NCBI GenBank assembly: GCA_018816905.1
Contig: JAHIVB010000002.1
Location: 115,672 to 179,671, forward strand
Origin: Bacillota bacterium
GTDB taxonomy: Bacteria; Bacillota_I; Bacilli_A; Izemoplasmatales; Hujiaoplasmataceae
DNA length: 64,000 nucleotides
Reading direction: 5' to 3'
Part shown: positions 17,137 to 25,384 of the stretch, one piece after another
Position numbering within the stretch: position 1 is the stretch's first letter
Layout of the letters: every line of letters begins with the position of its first letter
Notes under the pieces: generated by a model
The model's database searches: none
Seen by the model: the letters and a program-made list of their open reading frames with translations, nothing else
Told to the model about the DNA's origin: nothing
Translations under genes and position numbers: made by a program

Positions 17137-18233
17137 TGAAAATCGTAATTGCCCCAGATTCTTACAAAGGGACATATTCAAGCATTGAAATATCTCTTGC
17201 GATAGAACAAGCAATTCATAAAGTGGATTCAAGAATTACCACTGTCAAGATTCCGATATCAGATGGAGGAGACGGTTTCTTGGATTGTTTCAAGGAACAA
17301 AATGGGGTTGTGGTTCAAGAAGTTCCGTCGTTCAATTCAATGATGAAACCACTTCTTTCAAAATACATCATATTGAATCAGGAAATAGCGATCATTGAAT
17401 TAGCTGCCACGGTTGGATTATCAAAAGTAGAAATCAATCACCTGATGGAATCAACGACTTATGGCGTCGGAATTCAGATACTCGATGCATTATCAAAAGG
17501 AATTCGTCGGTTTATACTTGGAATCGGAGGAAGTGCAACTGCAGATGCCGGTGTTGGAATTCTTCAAGCGCTTGGGTGCGTATTCTTAAATCCGCAACAA
17601 TCTCCTTTTTTTCCTAAAAGCGGGTCTCTTGAAGAAATCGATGACATCGACCTTACCGGTTTAGTGAAAGGAGCGAAAGAATCCCAATTCACCATTTACT
17701 CCGATGTGACCAACCCTTTGTTGGGAAAATTAGGCGCAAATCATATCTATTCAAAACAAAAAGGTGCAGATGAAGCAATGATTCTTGATTTAGAAAGAAA
17801 TATGACTCACTTTTCTATGTTTTTGTCACGACGGTATGGGTTCTCTACCGATTATGAAGGGGCAGGTGCCGCTGGTGGTTGTTCTGTCTCTCTCAAATGT
17901 TTTTTACATGCAAAAGTTGTCAGGGGAATTGAATCCCTCTTGGAACTACTATCATTTCAGAGTCAAATTGAGGATGCATCACTCCTTATTACCGGAGAAG
18001 GAAAACTCGACGAACAAAGTTTCTATGGAAAGGTATTGGATGGCATTCTATCGAAAGCAAACCAATTCCATATTCCAGTCGTATCCATTTCTGGACAAAT
18101 AGATGGTTTATTTGAAAGAGAAGGTCTTCGAGCCATTTCTCTATTTGAATCTTCCAAAGAGGCTCTCAAGCATCGGGATCAAACGTTGAAAAGACTTGAA
18201 GTCGAAGTCATCAAATTAGTCCAATCTCTTTAA
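17133..18233 (+). CDS. Glycerate kinase (GlxK/GarK type)
   Basis: A 366-residue member of the glycerate kinase type 1 family: IAPDSYKGTYSSIE at the N-terminus (family APDSFKGslsa), IPISDGGDGFLD (about 41-52), IGGSATADAGVGILQALG (about 130-147) and EGAGAAGGCSV (about 240-250), then LLITGEGKLDEQSFYGK near residue 288. It phosphorylates glycerate to 2-phosphoglycerate (usual for this family), feeding lower glycolysis. Start: ATGATG preceded by GAGAG; the first ATG overlaps the stop of the peptidase gene. A weak terminator-like hairpin follows. Confidence 0.9.
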   Translation: MMKIVIAPDSYKGTYSSIEISLAIEQAIHKVDSRITTVKIPISDGGDGFLDCFKEQNGVVVQEVPSFNSMMKPLLSKYIILNQEIAIIELAATVGLSKVEINHLMESTTYGVGIQILDALSKGIRRFILGIGGSATADAGVGILQALGCVFLNPQQSPFFPKSGSLEEIDDIDLTGLVKGAKESQFTIYSDVTNPLLGKLGANHIYSKQKGADEAMILDLERNMTHFSMFLSRRYGFSTDYEGAGAAGGCSVSLKCFLHAKVVRGIESLLELLSFQSQIEDASLLITGEGKLDEQSFYGKVLDGILSKANQFHIPVVSISGQIDGLFEREGLRAISLFESSKEALKHRDQTLKRLEVEVIKLVQSL

Positions 18234-18252
18234 ATCAGATCATCCAACATTG

Positions 18253-18277
18253 AAAGCGCGACATTCCATCGCGCTTT
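18253..18277 (+). terminator. Probable terminator after the glycerate kinase gene
   Basis: AAAGCGCG and CGCGCTTT are perfect 8-base arms with a 9-base loop. The following tract (AAATTTAA) is a poor U run, so termination may be partial. Confidence 0.5.
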
Positions 18278-18295
18278 AAATTTAAGCATATCGCT

Positions 18296-18323
18296 TTGGA
18301 ACTTCTCCTTATCATAATATAAT
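18296..18323 (+). promoter_or_regulatory. Promoter of the b5-like lipoprotein gene
   Basis: TTGGAA (18296-18301), 16 bases, TATAAT (18318-18323). The -10 box overlaps an in-frame ATG at 18322, which shows that ATG cannot be the translation start and supports the one at 18379. Confidence 0.55.
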
Positions 18324-18378
18324 GAGAGCGAAAGGAGAATATCAATCGCTCTTTCACTCAAGATTGATAAAATCATAT

Positions 18379-18798
18379 ATGAAAACAAGAATCTTTATTA
18401 TTTTAGGTTTCGCCTTCATCATCTTCGCACTTTCGGGATGCGACATCACTACCACAACCACGACTTCTTCGACTACAGACACGACGTCTTTATCCACCTC
18501 TACTACGACGACGACTCTTACGACATCAGAACAGTCCACCAGTACGACGTCTGTAGAAACTACACTTAGAGTGTTCACACTAGTAGAACTATCCGCATAT
18601 AACGGTAATGGCGGTACGACTGCTTATGTTGCGGTGAATGGTGTTGTTTATGATGTAACCAACGCTCAAGAATGGACGAATGGATGGCACGAAGGTCTTC
18701 ACCTTGCAGGAACGGATGCTTCTACAGCTTTTGAATCCAGTCCTCATTCGATTACATTCATCAGTCAACTTCCAATTGTTGGAACTTTGGGGAACTAA
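18379..18798 (+). CDS. Lipoprotein with Thr/Ser tether and cytochrome b5-like domain
   Basis: A 139-residue surface lipoprotein. The signal peptide ends in the lipobox LSGC (Cys21). Residues 22-63 are almost only Thr and Ser, a flexible tether. Residues 64-137 match small cytochrome b5-like heme/steroid-binding domains: VFTLVELSAYNGNGG, TAYVAVNGVVYDVTNAQEW and LPIVGTL, with His104, His108 and His123 as possible heme ligands. It should sit on the outer face of the membrane. Ligand (heme, steroid or none) is unproven. The ATG at 18379 has no good ribosome site; an AAAGGAG lies about 40 bases upstream, so translation may be weak. A bidirectional terminator follows. Confidence 0.8.
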   Translation: MKTRIFIILGFAFIIFALSGCDITTTTTTSSTTDTTSLSTSTTTTTLTTSEQSTSTTSVETTLRVFTLVELSAYNGNGGTTAYVAVNGVVYDVTNAQEWTNGWHEGLHLAGTDASTAFESSPHSITFISQLPIVGTLGN

Positions 18799-18828
18799 AA
18801 AGGCTAATTCGAAATTAGCCTTTTTTTT
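18797..18828. terminator. Bidirectional terminator between convergent lipoprotein and membrane genes
   Basis: GGCTAAT (18802-18808) pairs with ATTAGCC (18814-18820), extended by A-T pairs, with five A to the left and eight T to the right. Confidence 0.85.
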
Positions 18829-19198
18829 ATCCAATGTACATGATGATATATAGGAGTAGACTTCCAAATATCATCGATGTGAGATTTGCATATAATACGG
18901 AAAATCGAATCTTTTTCTTATTCTCAGTCATTTTCGATAGAGGAAGCAGTTCTATAAAATAGATTCCAACTTCAAAGATTACAATAAACAATAGAAAATA
19001 ATGACTGACTGCTAAAGAAAGATAGGATACAAGCATCCCACCAATCAGATTCAAAGACAAGTTTGTCGCAATGTTGATGAACAATACAACCATAAAGAAA
19101 TCTTTTTCTCTGTAACCTCTCAACCAATAAACAAGCATTTCGATTGAAATAGTTAAAATCATGGCCCAGAATACGCCTGAAAAAAACGCGCTATTCAT
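18827..19198 (-). CDS. Small four-TM membrane protein, unknown
   Basis: A 123-residue protein with four hydrophobic segments (about 8-27, 37-58, 62-85 and 101-121) and a short basic loop, TENKKKIR. EMLVYW in helix 1 and EVGIYFIELLPLSK at the end of helix 3 are the main polar spots in membrane regions. I do not recognise the family. Its start overlaps the preceding 60-residue gene by eight bases, and that gene starts directly after the MFS stop, so the three are one operon; a role with the MFS carrier is possible. Ends at a shared terminator. Confidence 0.6.
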   Translation of the reverse strand: MNSAFFSGVFWAMILTISIEMLVYWLRGYREKDFFMVVLFINIATNLSLNLIGGMLVSYLSLAVSHYFLLFIVIFEVGIYFIELLPLSKMTENKKKIRFSVLYANLTSMIFGSLLLYIIMYIG

Positions 19199-19373
19199 TC
19201 TTGATTCCGCTCCAATTGTCTTCTTCGGGAGCTGGTGGATTGTAAAGCTTCTTCTGATGTTTTTTCACAATTCTAATCACAATGAATATCGAGAGGATAA
19301 TCAGGGCAATAATGATAACGACTACAATTCCAAAAAAGATAAGTATGGGCCATACGGCAACGTCTAAAAACAT
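19191..19373 (-). CDS. 60-residue single-TM protein, unknown
   Basis: One long hydrophobic helix (about 7-36, rich in I/V/L), then a basic stretch RIVKKHQKKL and an acidic tail PAPEEDNW. Such size and layout suit an accessory subunit or a leader peptide of a membrane complex. The ATG follows the TAA of the MFS gene with no gap; the ribosome site GGAGGT is inside the MFS 3' end, 9 bases before the ATG. It overlaps the next gene by eight bases. The tight coupling on both sides and a good ribosome site are the reasons to accept this short gene. Confidence 0.6.
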   Translation of the reverse strand: MFLDVAVWPILIFFGIVVVIIIALIILSIFIVIRIVKKHQKKLYNPPAPEEDNWSGIKNE

Positions 19374-20408
19374 TTATTGAGTACCTCCAATGATTGTGTT
19401 TTTACTTATTTGATGATTTGCGAGTAAAATTAGAACACATGAAATGACAACGACAATACCGCCCATCCATGGTTTAACACTCGTGACTTCCTTGAATCCT
19501 GAGGCAAGTACAACTCCAAAAAAGAGCAATGCGGCAGTTAATCCAAAAGCAAATGAGGCGAAAGGTTTTAAAGCACGAATGGTTAAATATAAAGTAAGTG
19601 CCATCGTAAAATTAAAAAGGATTACTGAAATAAGATAGAGTACTTGATTGTTTGAAAAAAACACAAACCCTATGAATGATGGTACAAAGCCAAATAGGAT
19701 TGTATTGTTGATTCCAATCTTGTCCGCAATCAGTCCTCCTGCAGCTTTTCCAACAAAAAGGGCAATGTAAATCATCATCGTTGAAATCGTTGTTGATTCA
19801 TATTTCGGTGGAAGTATGGAACCACCGAATCCTCTTAAAAGAACGACGGTCAACACCAAGATGATTGGGAACACATCGAATTGGTATTTTTCTTTGTGTG
19901 CTTCAATAGGCTCAAATTGCATTTTTTTATAGAGCAGTATGACGAGTCCAATCGAAAGAATTGAAAGAATGAAAAATAACAACCTCGTCTGTGGAAACAA
20001 TAAACCAAGTCCCAGCCCAATTGATCCTGTAGAAACGAAAAGTCCAAGAGGACCCATGAAGTCTTTTGAAGACTGATATGTGATAGAAAACCCTCCGACA
20101 TGGACCATCGCGTTTGCAATCCCGATGAGAATCGAAACTAGGAGCAGAGGCAACGGCAAGTATGTCACAAGGACTGCCATACCCAATCCGAGGATGATGA
20201 ACTGTTTTTCAATTTTTTTGATATCTACGAGAATCCCAATCAACGGTTGTAATGCGAATGCCAATACGTCATAGGCAATCACCGCCAAGGCTATGGTTTC
20301 AGCGCTTCCACCAAGGATAAAAATCGTCGAAACGCTGATTCCATCAATTAAAAGATGAATCCACATCATCAGTAAGATGTTTCTTTTGTCTGAATGAATG
20401 AGTTTCAA
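19374..20408 (-). CDS. Major facilitator superfamily protein, unusual short type
   Basis: About 344 residues with ten to twelve hydrophobic helices. LQPLIGILVDIKKIEKQFI after helix 2 is a divergent MFS motif A (P-x-x-G-x-x-x-D). A second version, LIADKIGINNTILFGFVPS, opens the second half. IANAMVHVGGFSITYQ in helix 4 has polar residues (N, H) that may bind substrate. Substrate unknown. The start is TTG at 20408, nine bases after GGAGG; translation from further upstream has no site. First gene of a three-gene operon with the two small membrane proteins. Confidence 0.75.
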   Translation of the reverse strand: MKLIHSDKRNILLMMWIHLLIDGISVSTIFILGGSAETIALAVIAYDVLAFALQPLIGILVDIKKIEKQFIILGLGMAVLVTYLPLPLLLVSILIGIANAMVHVGGFSITYQSSKDFMGPLGLFVSTGSIGLGLGLLFPQTRLLFFILSILSIGLVILLYKKMQFEPIEAHKEKYQFDVFPIILVLTVVLLRGFGGSILPPKYESTTISTMMIYIALFVGKAAGGLIADKIGINNTILFGFVPSFIGFVFFSNNQVLYLISVILFNFTMALTLYLTIRALKPFASFAFGLTAALLFFGVVLASGFKEVTSVKPWMGGIVVVISCVLILLANHQISKNTIIGGTQ

Positions 20409-20509
20409 TCGACTTCCCCCTCCTCGCCTTGATAAACATAATATATCCCATAGATATGACAAAGTTCTGACAAATGGTGGGTAATTTTTTTGGGTTGTTC
20501 ACGAGAATC

Positions 20510-20538
20510 ATTATAGCAGATGTTTTATTATATGTAAA
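20510..20538 (-). promoter_or_regulatory. Promoter of the MFS/small membrane protein operon
   Basis: On the minus strand TTTACA (20538-20533), exactly 17 bases, TATAAT (20515-20510). The leader to the TTG start is about 95 bases. Confidence 0.65.
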
Positions 20539-20621
20539 TATTGACTTCGAATTCTCCAAGCATTTTATTTATTATATCCATTTATTCGTGATATAATTAA
20601 AGTAATTTTTTGGAGGTACTT

Positions 20622-21023
20622 ATGAAAAAAATATTCATCATTTTAGCATTACTTTTCCCGTTTTATCTTGTATCTTGTACATCAACGACGACTTCCACTG
20701 CTTCTTCGTACGCACCAACGGTTATTTCTGCAGAGACTGGTCAATTTATGATGGAAAACAATTCCGAAATTATTTTGATTGATGTAAGAACTCCAGCAGA
20801 ATTTGCTGCAGAGCACATTCCAGGCGCAATCAATTTGAATGTAGAGACCATTTCTACGACTGCATTAACTCAAATTCCAAGTAAATCGAGTATCTATATC
20901 CTCTACTGCAACACCGGAAATCGTAGCGGACAAGCCGCAACGATTCTAACTGACATGGGATATGCTTTCATCTATGACATGGGCGGAATCATCAATTGGC
21001 CATACGACACTGTTACAGGATAA
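20622..21023 (+). CDS. Rhodanese-domain lipoprotein
   Basis: A 133-residue exported lipoprotein. Signal peptide with lipobox LVSC (Cys19), then a short Thr/Ser tether to about residue 30. The rhodanese domain follows: ILIDVRTPAEFAAEHIPGAIN (about 51-71; in parts), and the active-site loop YCNTGNRSG with catalytic Cys96. Single rhodanese domains move sulfane sulfur between thiols or cyanide; an extracytoplasmic one could handle external polysulfide or thiosulfate (inference). The ATG at 20622 has GGAGGT six bases before it. A TATAAT box lies at 20592-20597. Terminator at 21033. Same architecture as the b5-like lipoprotein 2 kb upstream. Confidence 0.85.
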   Translation: MKKIFIILALLFPFYLVSCTSTTTSTASSYAPTVISAETGQFMMENNSEIILIDVRTPAEFAAEHIPGAINLNVETISTTALTQIPSKSSIYILYCNTGNRSGQAATILTDMGYAFIYDMGGIINWPYDTVTG

Positions 21024-21032
21024 GTAAAATTT

Positions 21033-21061
21033 AGTCATTCACTAAGAATGACTTTTTTTTA
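21033..21061 (+). terminator. Rho-independent terminator after the rhodanese gene
   Basis: AGTCATTC (21033-21040) and GAATGACT (21046-21053), loop ACTAA, then eight T. Confidence 0.85.
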
Positions 21062-21131
21062 AGCAAGTTTAAGCAAGCCTTATGTTTACATAATCATTTT
21101 ACTGTATAATAGATTGAGTAAGGAGTGAGTA

Positions 21132-22508
21132 ATGATGAAAACAGTATTAACTATTTTCGGCGCAACCGGAAACCTCATGCACATCAAATTAGTCCCAGCA
21201 CTAATCCGACTTTTCAAAAGTGGACATTTAAATAACGATACTTCCGTCATCTGCGTATCTAGAAGAGACTATAATCAAGAAATGTATTATGAACACCTAT
21301 TATCTTCAGTCAGTCCATCTTTGGATTTGGAGTCGATTAAAAATAAATTGACATACTTCCAGATGGATCTCCAAAATCCTGAAGATTACCAAAACTTGAA
21401 AAAGAAAATAGAACTCACCTATGGAAATGATATCCAAAGCCTTTTCTACTTGGCTGTTTCTCCGGAGTTTTTCGTAGAAATTGCACAAGGCATTAGTCAG
21501 GCGGGTTTAGTGGAAAAAGGAAACATTCGAAATCGAGTGGTATTCGAGAAACCTTTTGGACATAGTTTTGAGTCCGCAAAATCCATTAACACCCAACTTG
21601 AGAACTATTTTACTGAATCTCAAATCTATCGAATCGATCATTATCTCGGAAAAGACATGATTCAAAACATTCTTGTCATGAGGTTTGGAAATATCGTATT
21701 TGAAAACAATTGGTCTAGAGATTCTATTGAAAAAATCGATATCTTAGTTAAAGAACATTCAGGCATTGGAAACCGTGGGTCTTATTATGATCAATCTGGT
21801 GCGATGAATGATATGGTTCAAAGTCATTTATTACAAATGTTGGCTTTGATTACGATGGAACCTCCAAAATCATTGGATTCCGCAGAGATTCGAAAAAACA
21901 AAATTGAAGTTTTGAAAAAAACCACAATTGATAATCAATCCGCTATATTCGGTCAATACATTGGATATTTATCCGAACAAGGAATTCCAAGTGATTCATC
22001 CACAGAAACTTTTGTTTGTCTAAAAGCCCAAGTCGATACTCCAAGATTTAAAGATGTGCCTATATATTTGATTACCGGAAAAAAACTTGATGAAAAGATT
22101 GCGGAAATCATCATTCATTTCAAAGAGCATACTTTAGCGAATACTTTATGGCCAAATCAAAAACCACTTCATAATCAATTAGTGATTGGAGTGTCGGAAT
22201 ATGAAGGGGTTCGTTTCCAAATGAATTTCAAAACGCCGGGTCTCAATGACAATCTAGTGGAAACAAGTCTCGACTATTGTCATAGTTGTCAAAAAATCGG
22301 AAACAACCCAGAAGCCTATGAAAAACTTTTAAAAGACTTCATAGAAAATACTCCTACTCTTTTCACAAGTTGGGACGAAATCGAAGCTTCGTGGAAAATA
22401 GTCGACCCTATCGATTTTATTAGAGAAACATTGATTCATTACGCTGATATTGACGACTTGAGAAGTAAAATCAGAGAACGGAAAGGACGTGAAGATATTG
22501 ATTTATGA
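21132..22508 (+). CDS. zwf: Glucose-6-phosphate 1-dehydrogenase
   Basis: A 458-residue enzyme of the G6PD family, first step of the oxidative pentose phosphate pathway (glucose 6-phosphate to 6-phosphogluconolactone, making NADPH). The coenzyme loop FGATGNLMHIKLVPAL (9-24) departs from the usual GASGDLA-x-RKL-x-PAL. The active site RIDHYLGKDMIQN (167-179) is intact, including Asp169-His170 and Lys174, and EKPFGHSFESA holds the other conserved Lys. Start: ATGATG with AAGGAGTG. Promoter box TATAAT at 21105-21110. Its 3' end overlaps a cyclase-family gene. No 6-phosphogluconolactonase or Gnd gene is adjacent. Confidence 0.92.
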   Translation: MMKTVLTIFGATGNLMHIKLVPALIRLFKSGHLNNDTSVICVSRRDYNQEMYYEHLLSSVSPSLDLESIKNKLTYFQMDLQNPEDYQNLKKKIELTYGNDIQSLFYLAVSPEFFVEIAQGISQAGLVEKGNIRNRVVFEKPFGHSFESAKSINTQLENYFTESQIYRIDHYLGKDMIQNILVMRFGNIVFENNWSRDSIEKIDILVKEHSGIGNRGSYYDQSGAMNDMVQSHLLQMLALITMEPPKSLDSAEIRKNKIEVLKKTTIDNQSAIFGQYIGYLSEQGIPSDSSTETFVCLKAQVDTPRFKDVPIYLITGKKLDEKIAEIIIHFKEHTLANTLWPNQKPLHNQLVIGVSEYEGVRFQMNFKTPGLNDNLVETSLDYCHSCQKIGNNPEAYEKLLKDFIENTPTLFTSWDEIEASWKIVDPIDFIRETLIHYADIDDLRSKIRERKGREDIDL

Positions 22509-23118
22509 CATTTCGATGACGATTTCTAATAACGTTCAAGTATATAAAAACAAACCTGAGAAGAAAGTACACATTGGAGTAGATTCAGATTTTGAACATG
22601 GTTCGGTTTATGAATCTTGGCTGAAAATGAATCTTCATTCAGGAACTCATATCGACATGCCAAAGCATGTCTCAAAAGAAGGTTCCACATCGGATTCTTT
22701 TGATATTGAAAGCTGTCTAGGCGATGCGATTGTTCTAGACTTCAGTTCTTTAGAAGATCACATATCAAAAGTGGAGTTACAACGATTTGAGATTAGAGAA
22801 AAAGATTTTGTCATTTTAAAGACTAAGAACTCATTTTCAGAAGAATTTCTGCCAAATTTCACCTATTTGGATGAATCAGGCTCTCTTTACTTAAAGAATC
22901 TTGGAGTCGTAGGGGTTGGAACTGATGGCCTCGGGATCGAACGAAATCAACCGGGTCATCCGACACATCATAATCTATTGGATTATGGCATTCATATTTT
23001 GGAAGGCTTAAGACTGAAGGACGTTCCTCATGGCAGATATGATTTGATTTGTTTGCCTTTGAAGATTGAGAACGTTGAAGCACTTCCTGCCAGAGTGTAT
23101 TTAAAAACAAAAAAATAA
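22498..23118 (+). CDS. Cyclase-family metal hydrolase (kynurenine formamidase-like)
   Basis: About 206 residues of the cyclase fold. The metal site motif LHSGTHIDMPKH (HxGTHxDxPxH) is complete. Start YDISMTI is the usual N-terminus, and GVGTDGLGIE with HHNLLDYGIHILEGL matches the C-terminal block of the family. Members open amides or lactone-like rings (formylkynurenine, isatin). It overlaps the end of zwf by 11 bases. I choose TTG at 22498, ten bases after AAAGGA; GTG at 22489 is only one base from it. Because it is coupled to zwf and no lactonase is nearby, hydrolysis of 6-phosphogluconolactone is a possible role (inference only). Shared terminator downstream. Confidence 0.8.
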   Translation: MIYDISMTISNNVQVYKNKPEKKVHIGVDSDFEHGSVYESWLKMNLHSGTHIDMPKHVSKEGSTSDSFDIESCLGDAIVLDFSSLEDHISKVELQRFEIREKDFVILKTKNSFSEEFLPNFTYLDESGSLYLKNLGVVGVGTDGLGIERNQPGHPTHHNLLDYGIHILEGLRLKDVPHGRYDLICLPLKIENVEALPARVYLKTKK

Positions 23119-23146
23119 GAAGCCTTTTCAAAGGGCTTCTTTTTTT
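23117..23146. terminator. Bidirectional terminator between cyclase and thioredoxin reductase genes
   Basis: AAGAAGCC (23117-23124) and GGCTTCTT (23134-23141), with seven T to the right and an A-rich left flank that gives T on the other strand. Confidence 0.85.
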
Positions 23147-23150
23147 GATG

Positions 23151-24059
23151 TTAGATGTACTTTTCAACTGCGAATACGGCAATGGCGCCATCTGCGACAC
23201 CGGTGATGACTTGTCTTAGTGCTTTTCTTCTGACGTCTCCCGCTGCGAATACGCCTTTGACTGAAGTTTCGCAGTTTTCATCGGTTACAATCCATTTCCC
23301 CTGATCCATTTCAACTTGACCATTTAAGAAATCTGTATTTGGATCCATTCCGACTGCCATGAAAACTCCTTCGACTTTTAAAGATGAAACGTTTGAAGTA
23401 TCTTTATGATGAATCATTATTTCTTCGACTAAGTCACTTCCTTTGATTTCAGAAAGTGTAGCGTTCCAAATAACTTCGACTTTATCGATTGAAAACATCT
23501 TCTCTTGAAGAGTTTTTACTGCTCTTAACTGATCTCTTCGGTGAATCAAATAGACTTTTTTTGCCATTCTGGATAAATAAATGGCATCTTCGACTGCAAC
23601 GTCTCCTCCACCTACGACCGCAACCACCTTGTCTTTGTATAAGGTTCCGTCACATGTGGCACAGTAGGACACTCCTCTTCCATAGAATTCATCTTCACCC
23701 TTGACACCTAACCTTCTGGCAGAAGCTCCGGTCGCGATGATGATGGTTTTTGAAAGATAAGTATTTTTGCGGGTGATTACTTTTTTAATTTCTTGACTGA
23801 CATCAATAGATTCAACACCTTCGATTTTGATGTTCACACCTAAATCCTGAGCGTGTTCAATCATTCGATTGGACAGTTCCATGCCTGAAACGTGATTGAT
23901 TCCAGGATAGTTCTCTACTTCATAAGTACTAGCAATTTCTCCACCTGGAAGCCATTTCTCTAGAAACAAAAAGTCAAGCATTGCTCTTTGTGCATATATA
24001 GAAGCGCCAATTCCCGCAGGACCGGCACCGATGATAATGAGATCATATATTTTTTCCAT
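23151..24059 (-). CDS. trxB: Thioredoxin reductase
   Basis: A 302-residue FAD/NADPH oxidoreductase of low-molecular-weight type. GAGPAGIGASIYAQRA (11-26) binds FAD; SYCATCDG holds the redox pair Cys133/Cys136; GGGDVAVEDAIYL is the NADPH loop, with HRRDQLRA for the 2'-phosphate; and GVFAAGDVRRKALRQV is the C-terminal FAD motif. It keeps thioredoxin reduced in the cytoplasm. Start: ATG 24059, seven bases after TTGGAGG; the in-frame start upstream would place this ribosome site inside the gene. No thioredoxin gene is adjacent. The Rieske gene 92 bases upstream is on the same strand. Confidence 0.93.
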   Translation of the reverse strand: MEKIYDLIIIGAGPAGIGASIYAQRAMLDFLFLEKWLPGGEIASTYEVENYPGINHVSGMELSNRMIEHAQDLGVNIKIEGVESIDVSQEIKKVITRKNTYLSKTIIIATGASARRLGVKGEDEFYGRGVSYCATCDGTLYKDKVVAVVGGGDVAVEDAIYLSRMAKKVYLIHRRDQLRAVKTLQEKMFSIDKVEVIWNATLSEIKGSDLVEEIMIHHKDTSNVSSLKVEGVFMAVGMDPNTDFLNGQVEMDQGKWIVTDENCETSVKGVFAAGDVRRKALRQVITGVADGAIAVFAVEKYI

Positions 24060-24151
24060 CTTGTTTCCTCCAATATAAATCATTGAAATATTCTAATACT
24101 ATTATACACCCTCATCGGGCGAAAATGGTTGTTTCTGCTCAAGCATGCTTT

Positions 24152-24490
24152 CTAGACTTCCAAGTATACTTTTCCATTCTCTAAAGAGACTTTGTAGATT
24201 CTAACGGATCGATCATAAGCCGCTAATTTTAAGAAATCAGCTTTTTGATGATCGGTCACTTCACCAGTGACGACAGAGATTTCAAGGGCGTGATCTTTAC
24301 ACTGGATAATCCCGTTTTCATACTTTCCTGGAAATAAAGACGCTCCCATGTGCGGACACTTATCCGAAATGGCATAAGGGGCCCCGTCATAGGAGAATAA
24401 CAGAATTGGTTTTTGATTCCATAAAATGCGCATTTTCTTCTTTTCTTGTAGGGCAGACCATTCCGCAACGAATTGTTTCAAAGTACTCAC
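24152..24490 (-). CDS. Rieske 2Fe-2S ferredoxin-like protein
   Basis: A 112-residue single-domain Rieske protein. The cluster ligands are complete: Cys45 and His47 in DKCPHMGASL, and Cys64 and His67 in QCKDHALEIS. No membrane anchor or signal peptide, so it is a soluble electron carrier of the NirD/ferredoxin-component type. Partner oxygenase or reductase not present here; in an anaerobe-like context it may serve a reductase of unknown kind. It lies upstream of trxB in the same direction, which may supply electrons through redox coupling (inference). Two genes divergent at 24.5 kb (SRAP on the plus strand). Confidence 0.85.
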   Translation of the reverse strand: MSTLKQFVAEWSALQEKKKMRILWNQKPILLFSYDGAPYAISDKCPHMGASLFPGKYENGIIQCKDHALEISVVTGEVTDHQKADFLKLAAYDRSVRIYKVSLENGKVYLEV

Positions 24491-24596
24491 TCCTCGCCAA
24501 TAAAATCAATAACTATTATATCACAACCTCTTCAATTCACAACCTCAAGAATCGATTTGTGATATAATAAAATAGAATAGTAAAGAGGTGATAACG

Positions 24597-25286
24597 ATGT
24601 GTGGAAGATTTACCCTCGGTGTCGATGAACGAGAGTTAAAAAAATTTATTCATCAGGTCTTCGATATAGAACAACCCCTTTCCAATTTGACCGTTCCAAG
24701 ATACAATATAGCTCCAGGTCAAGAGATTTTATCTGTCATTAATGATGGAAAAAAGAATAGAATCGGTCCTTTGAAATGGGGATTTGTGCCTCCGTTTTCA
24801 AAGGACGAGAAATCAGGTTACAAAATGATCAATGCAAAATCGGAGACTTTAAACGAAAGAGTCTCGTTTCGACCTTCTTTTGAGTCAAAGAGATGCGTGA
24901 TTTTAGCTGACGGCTTCTATGAATGGGAAAAAGGGAGTAGCGAAAAACAACCCAAACGTATTAAAATGAAAAATTCTTCCATCTTTCCAATGGCAGGTCT
25001 ATGGACTACTTTTACAAGACTTGATGGTTCAAAACTACATACATGCACGATTATCACTTGTGAAGCTAATTCTTTATTAGGAAAGATTCATGACAGGATG
25101 CCTGTTATCTTAAATCAAGACCAAATCAAACCTTGGTTGGACCCTTTCTTGAATGATACTGAATTTCTTGCTCAATATTTAAAACCTTTTGATTCGGATG
25201 ATATGCAAATGTACTCCGTGCCGAAGCTCGTAAACTCAGTCGCTTATGACTCCATTGAATGCATTAAGGACATTTCGGAAAGTTAA
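24597..25286 (+). CDS. SRAP (YedK/HMCES) family protein
   Basis: A 229-residue SOS-response-associated peptidase. It starts Met-Cys-Gly-Arg-Phe, so Cys2 is exposed after Met removal; this Cys forms the thiazolidine link to abasic sites in single-stranded DNA. Other catalytic pieces are PRYNIAPGQ (Asn), ADGFYEWEKG (Glu) and IHDRMPVIL (His). NAKSETLNERVSFRPSF is the DNA-contact block. The role is protection and repair of abasic sites. The ATG at 24597 (AGAGGTG, eight bases) is favoured because Cys must be residue 2. TATAAT at 24563-24568. Confidence 0.93.
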   Translation: MCGRFTLGVDERELKKFIHQVFDIEQPLSNLTVPRYNIAPGQEILSVINDGKKNRIGPLKWGFVPPFSKDEKSGYKMINAKSETLNERVSFRPSFESKRCVILADGFYEWEKGSSEKQPKRIKMKNSSIFPMAGLWTTFTRLDGSKLHTCTIITCEANSLLGKIHDRMPVILNQDQIKPWLDPFLNDTEFLAQYLKPFDSDDMQMYSVPKLVNSVAYDSIECIKDISES

Positions 25287-25322
25287 TTCTATCCATATCT
25301 CTCATTTAATCCTCAAGTTTAA

Positions 25323-25351
25323 TTGAGAAACAATACATGATACTGTATAAT
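25323..25351 (+). promoter_or_regulatory. Promoter of the VOC/methyltransferase operon
   Basis: TTGAGA (25323-25328), 17 bases, TATAAT (25346-25351), with the coding start 33 bases further on. Confidence 0.65.
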
Positions 25352-25384
25352 ACAATTTAGTGACATACACGAAGGAGAATACCC

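Noticed and set aside
18322..18378. Longer N-terminus for the b5-like lipoprotein
   Set aside because: Its ATG lies in the -10 box of the promoter, and it would put a charged stretch before the signal peptide.
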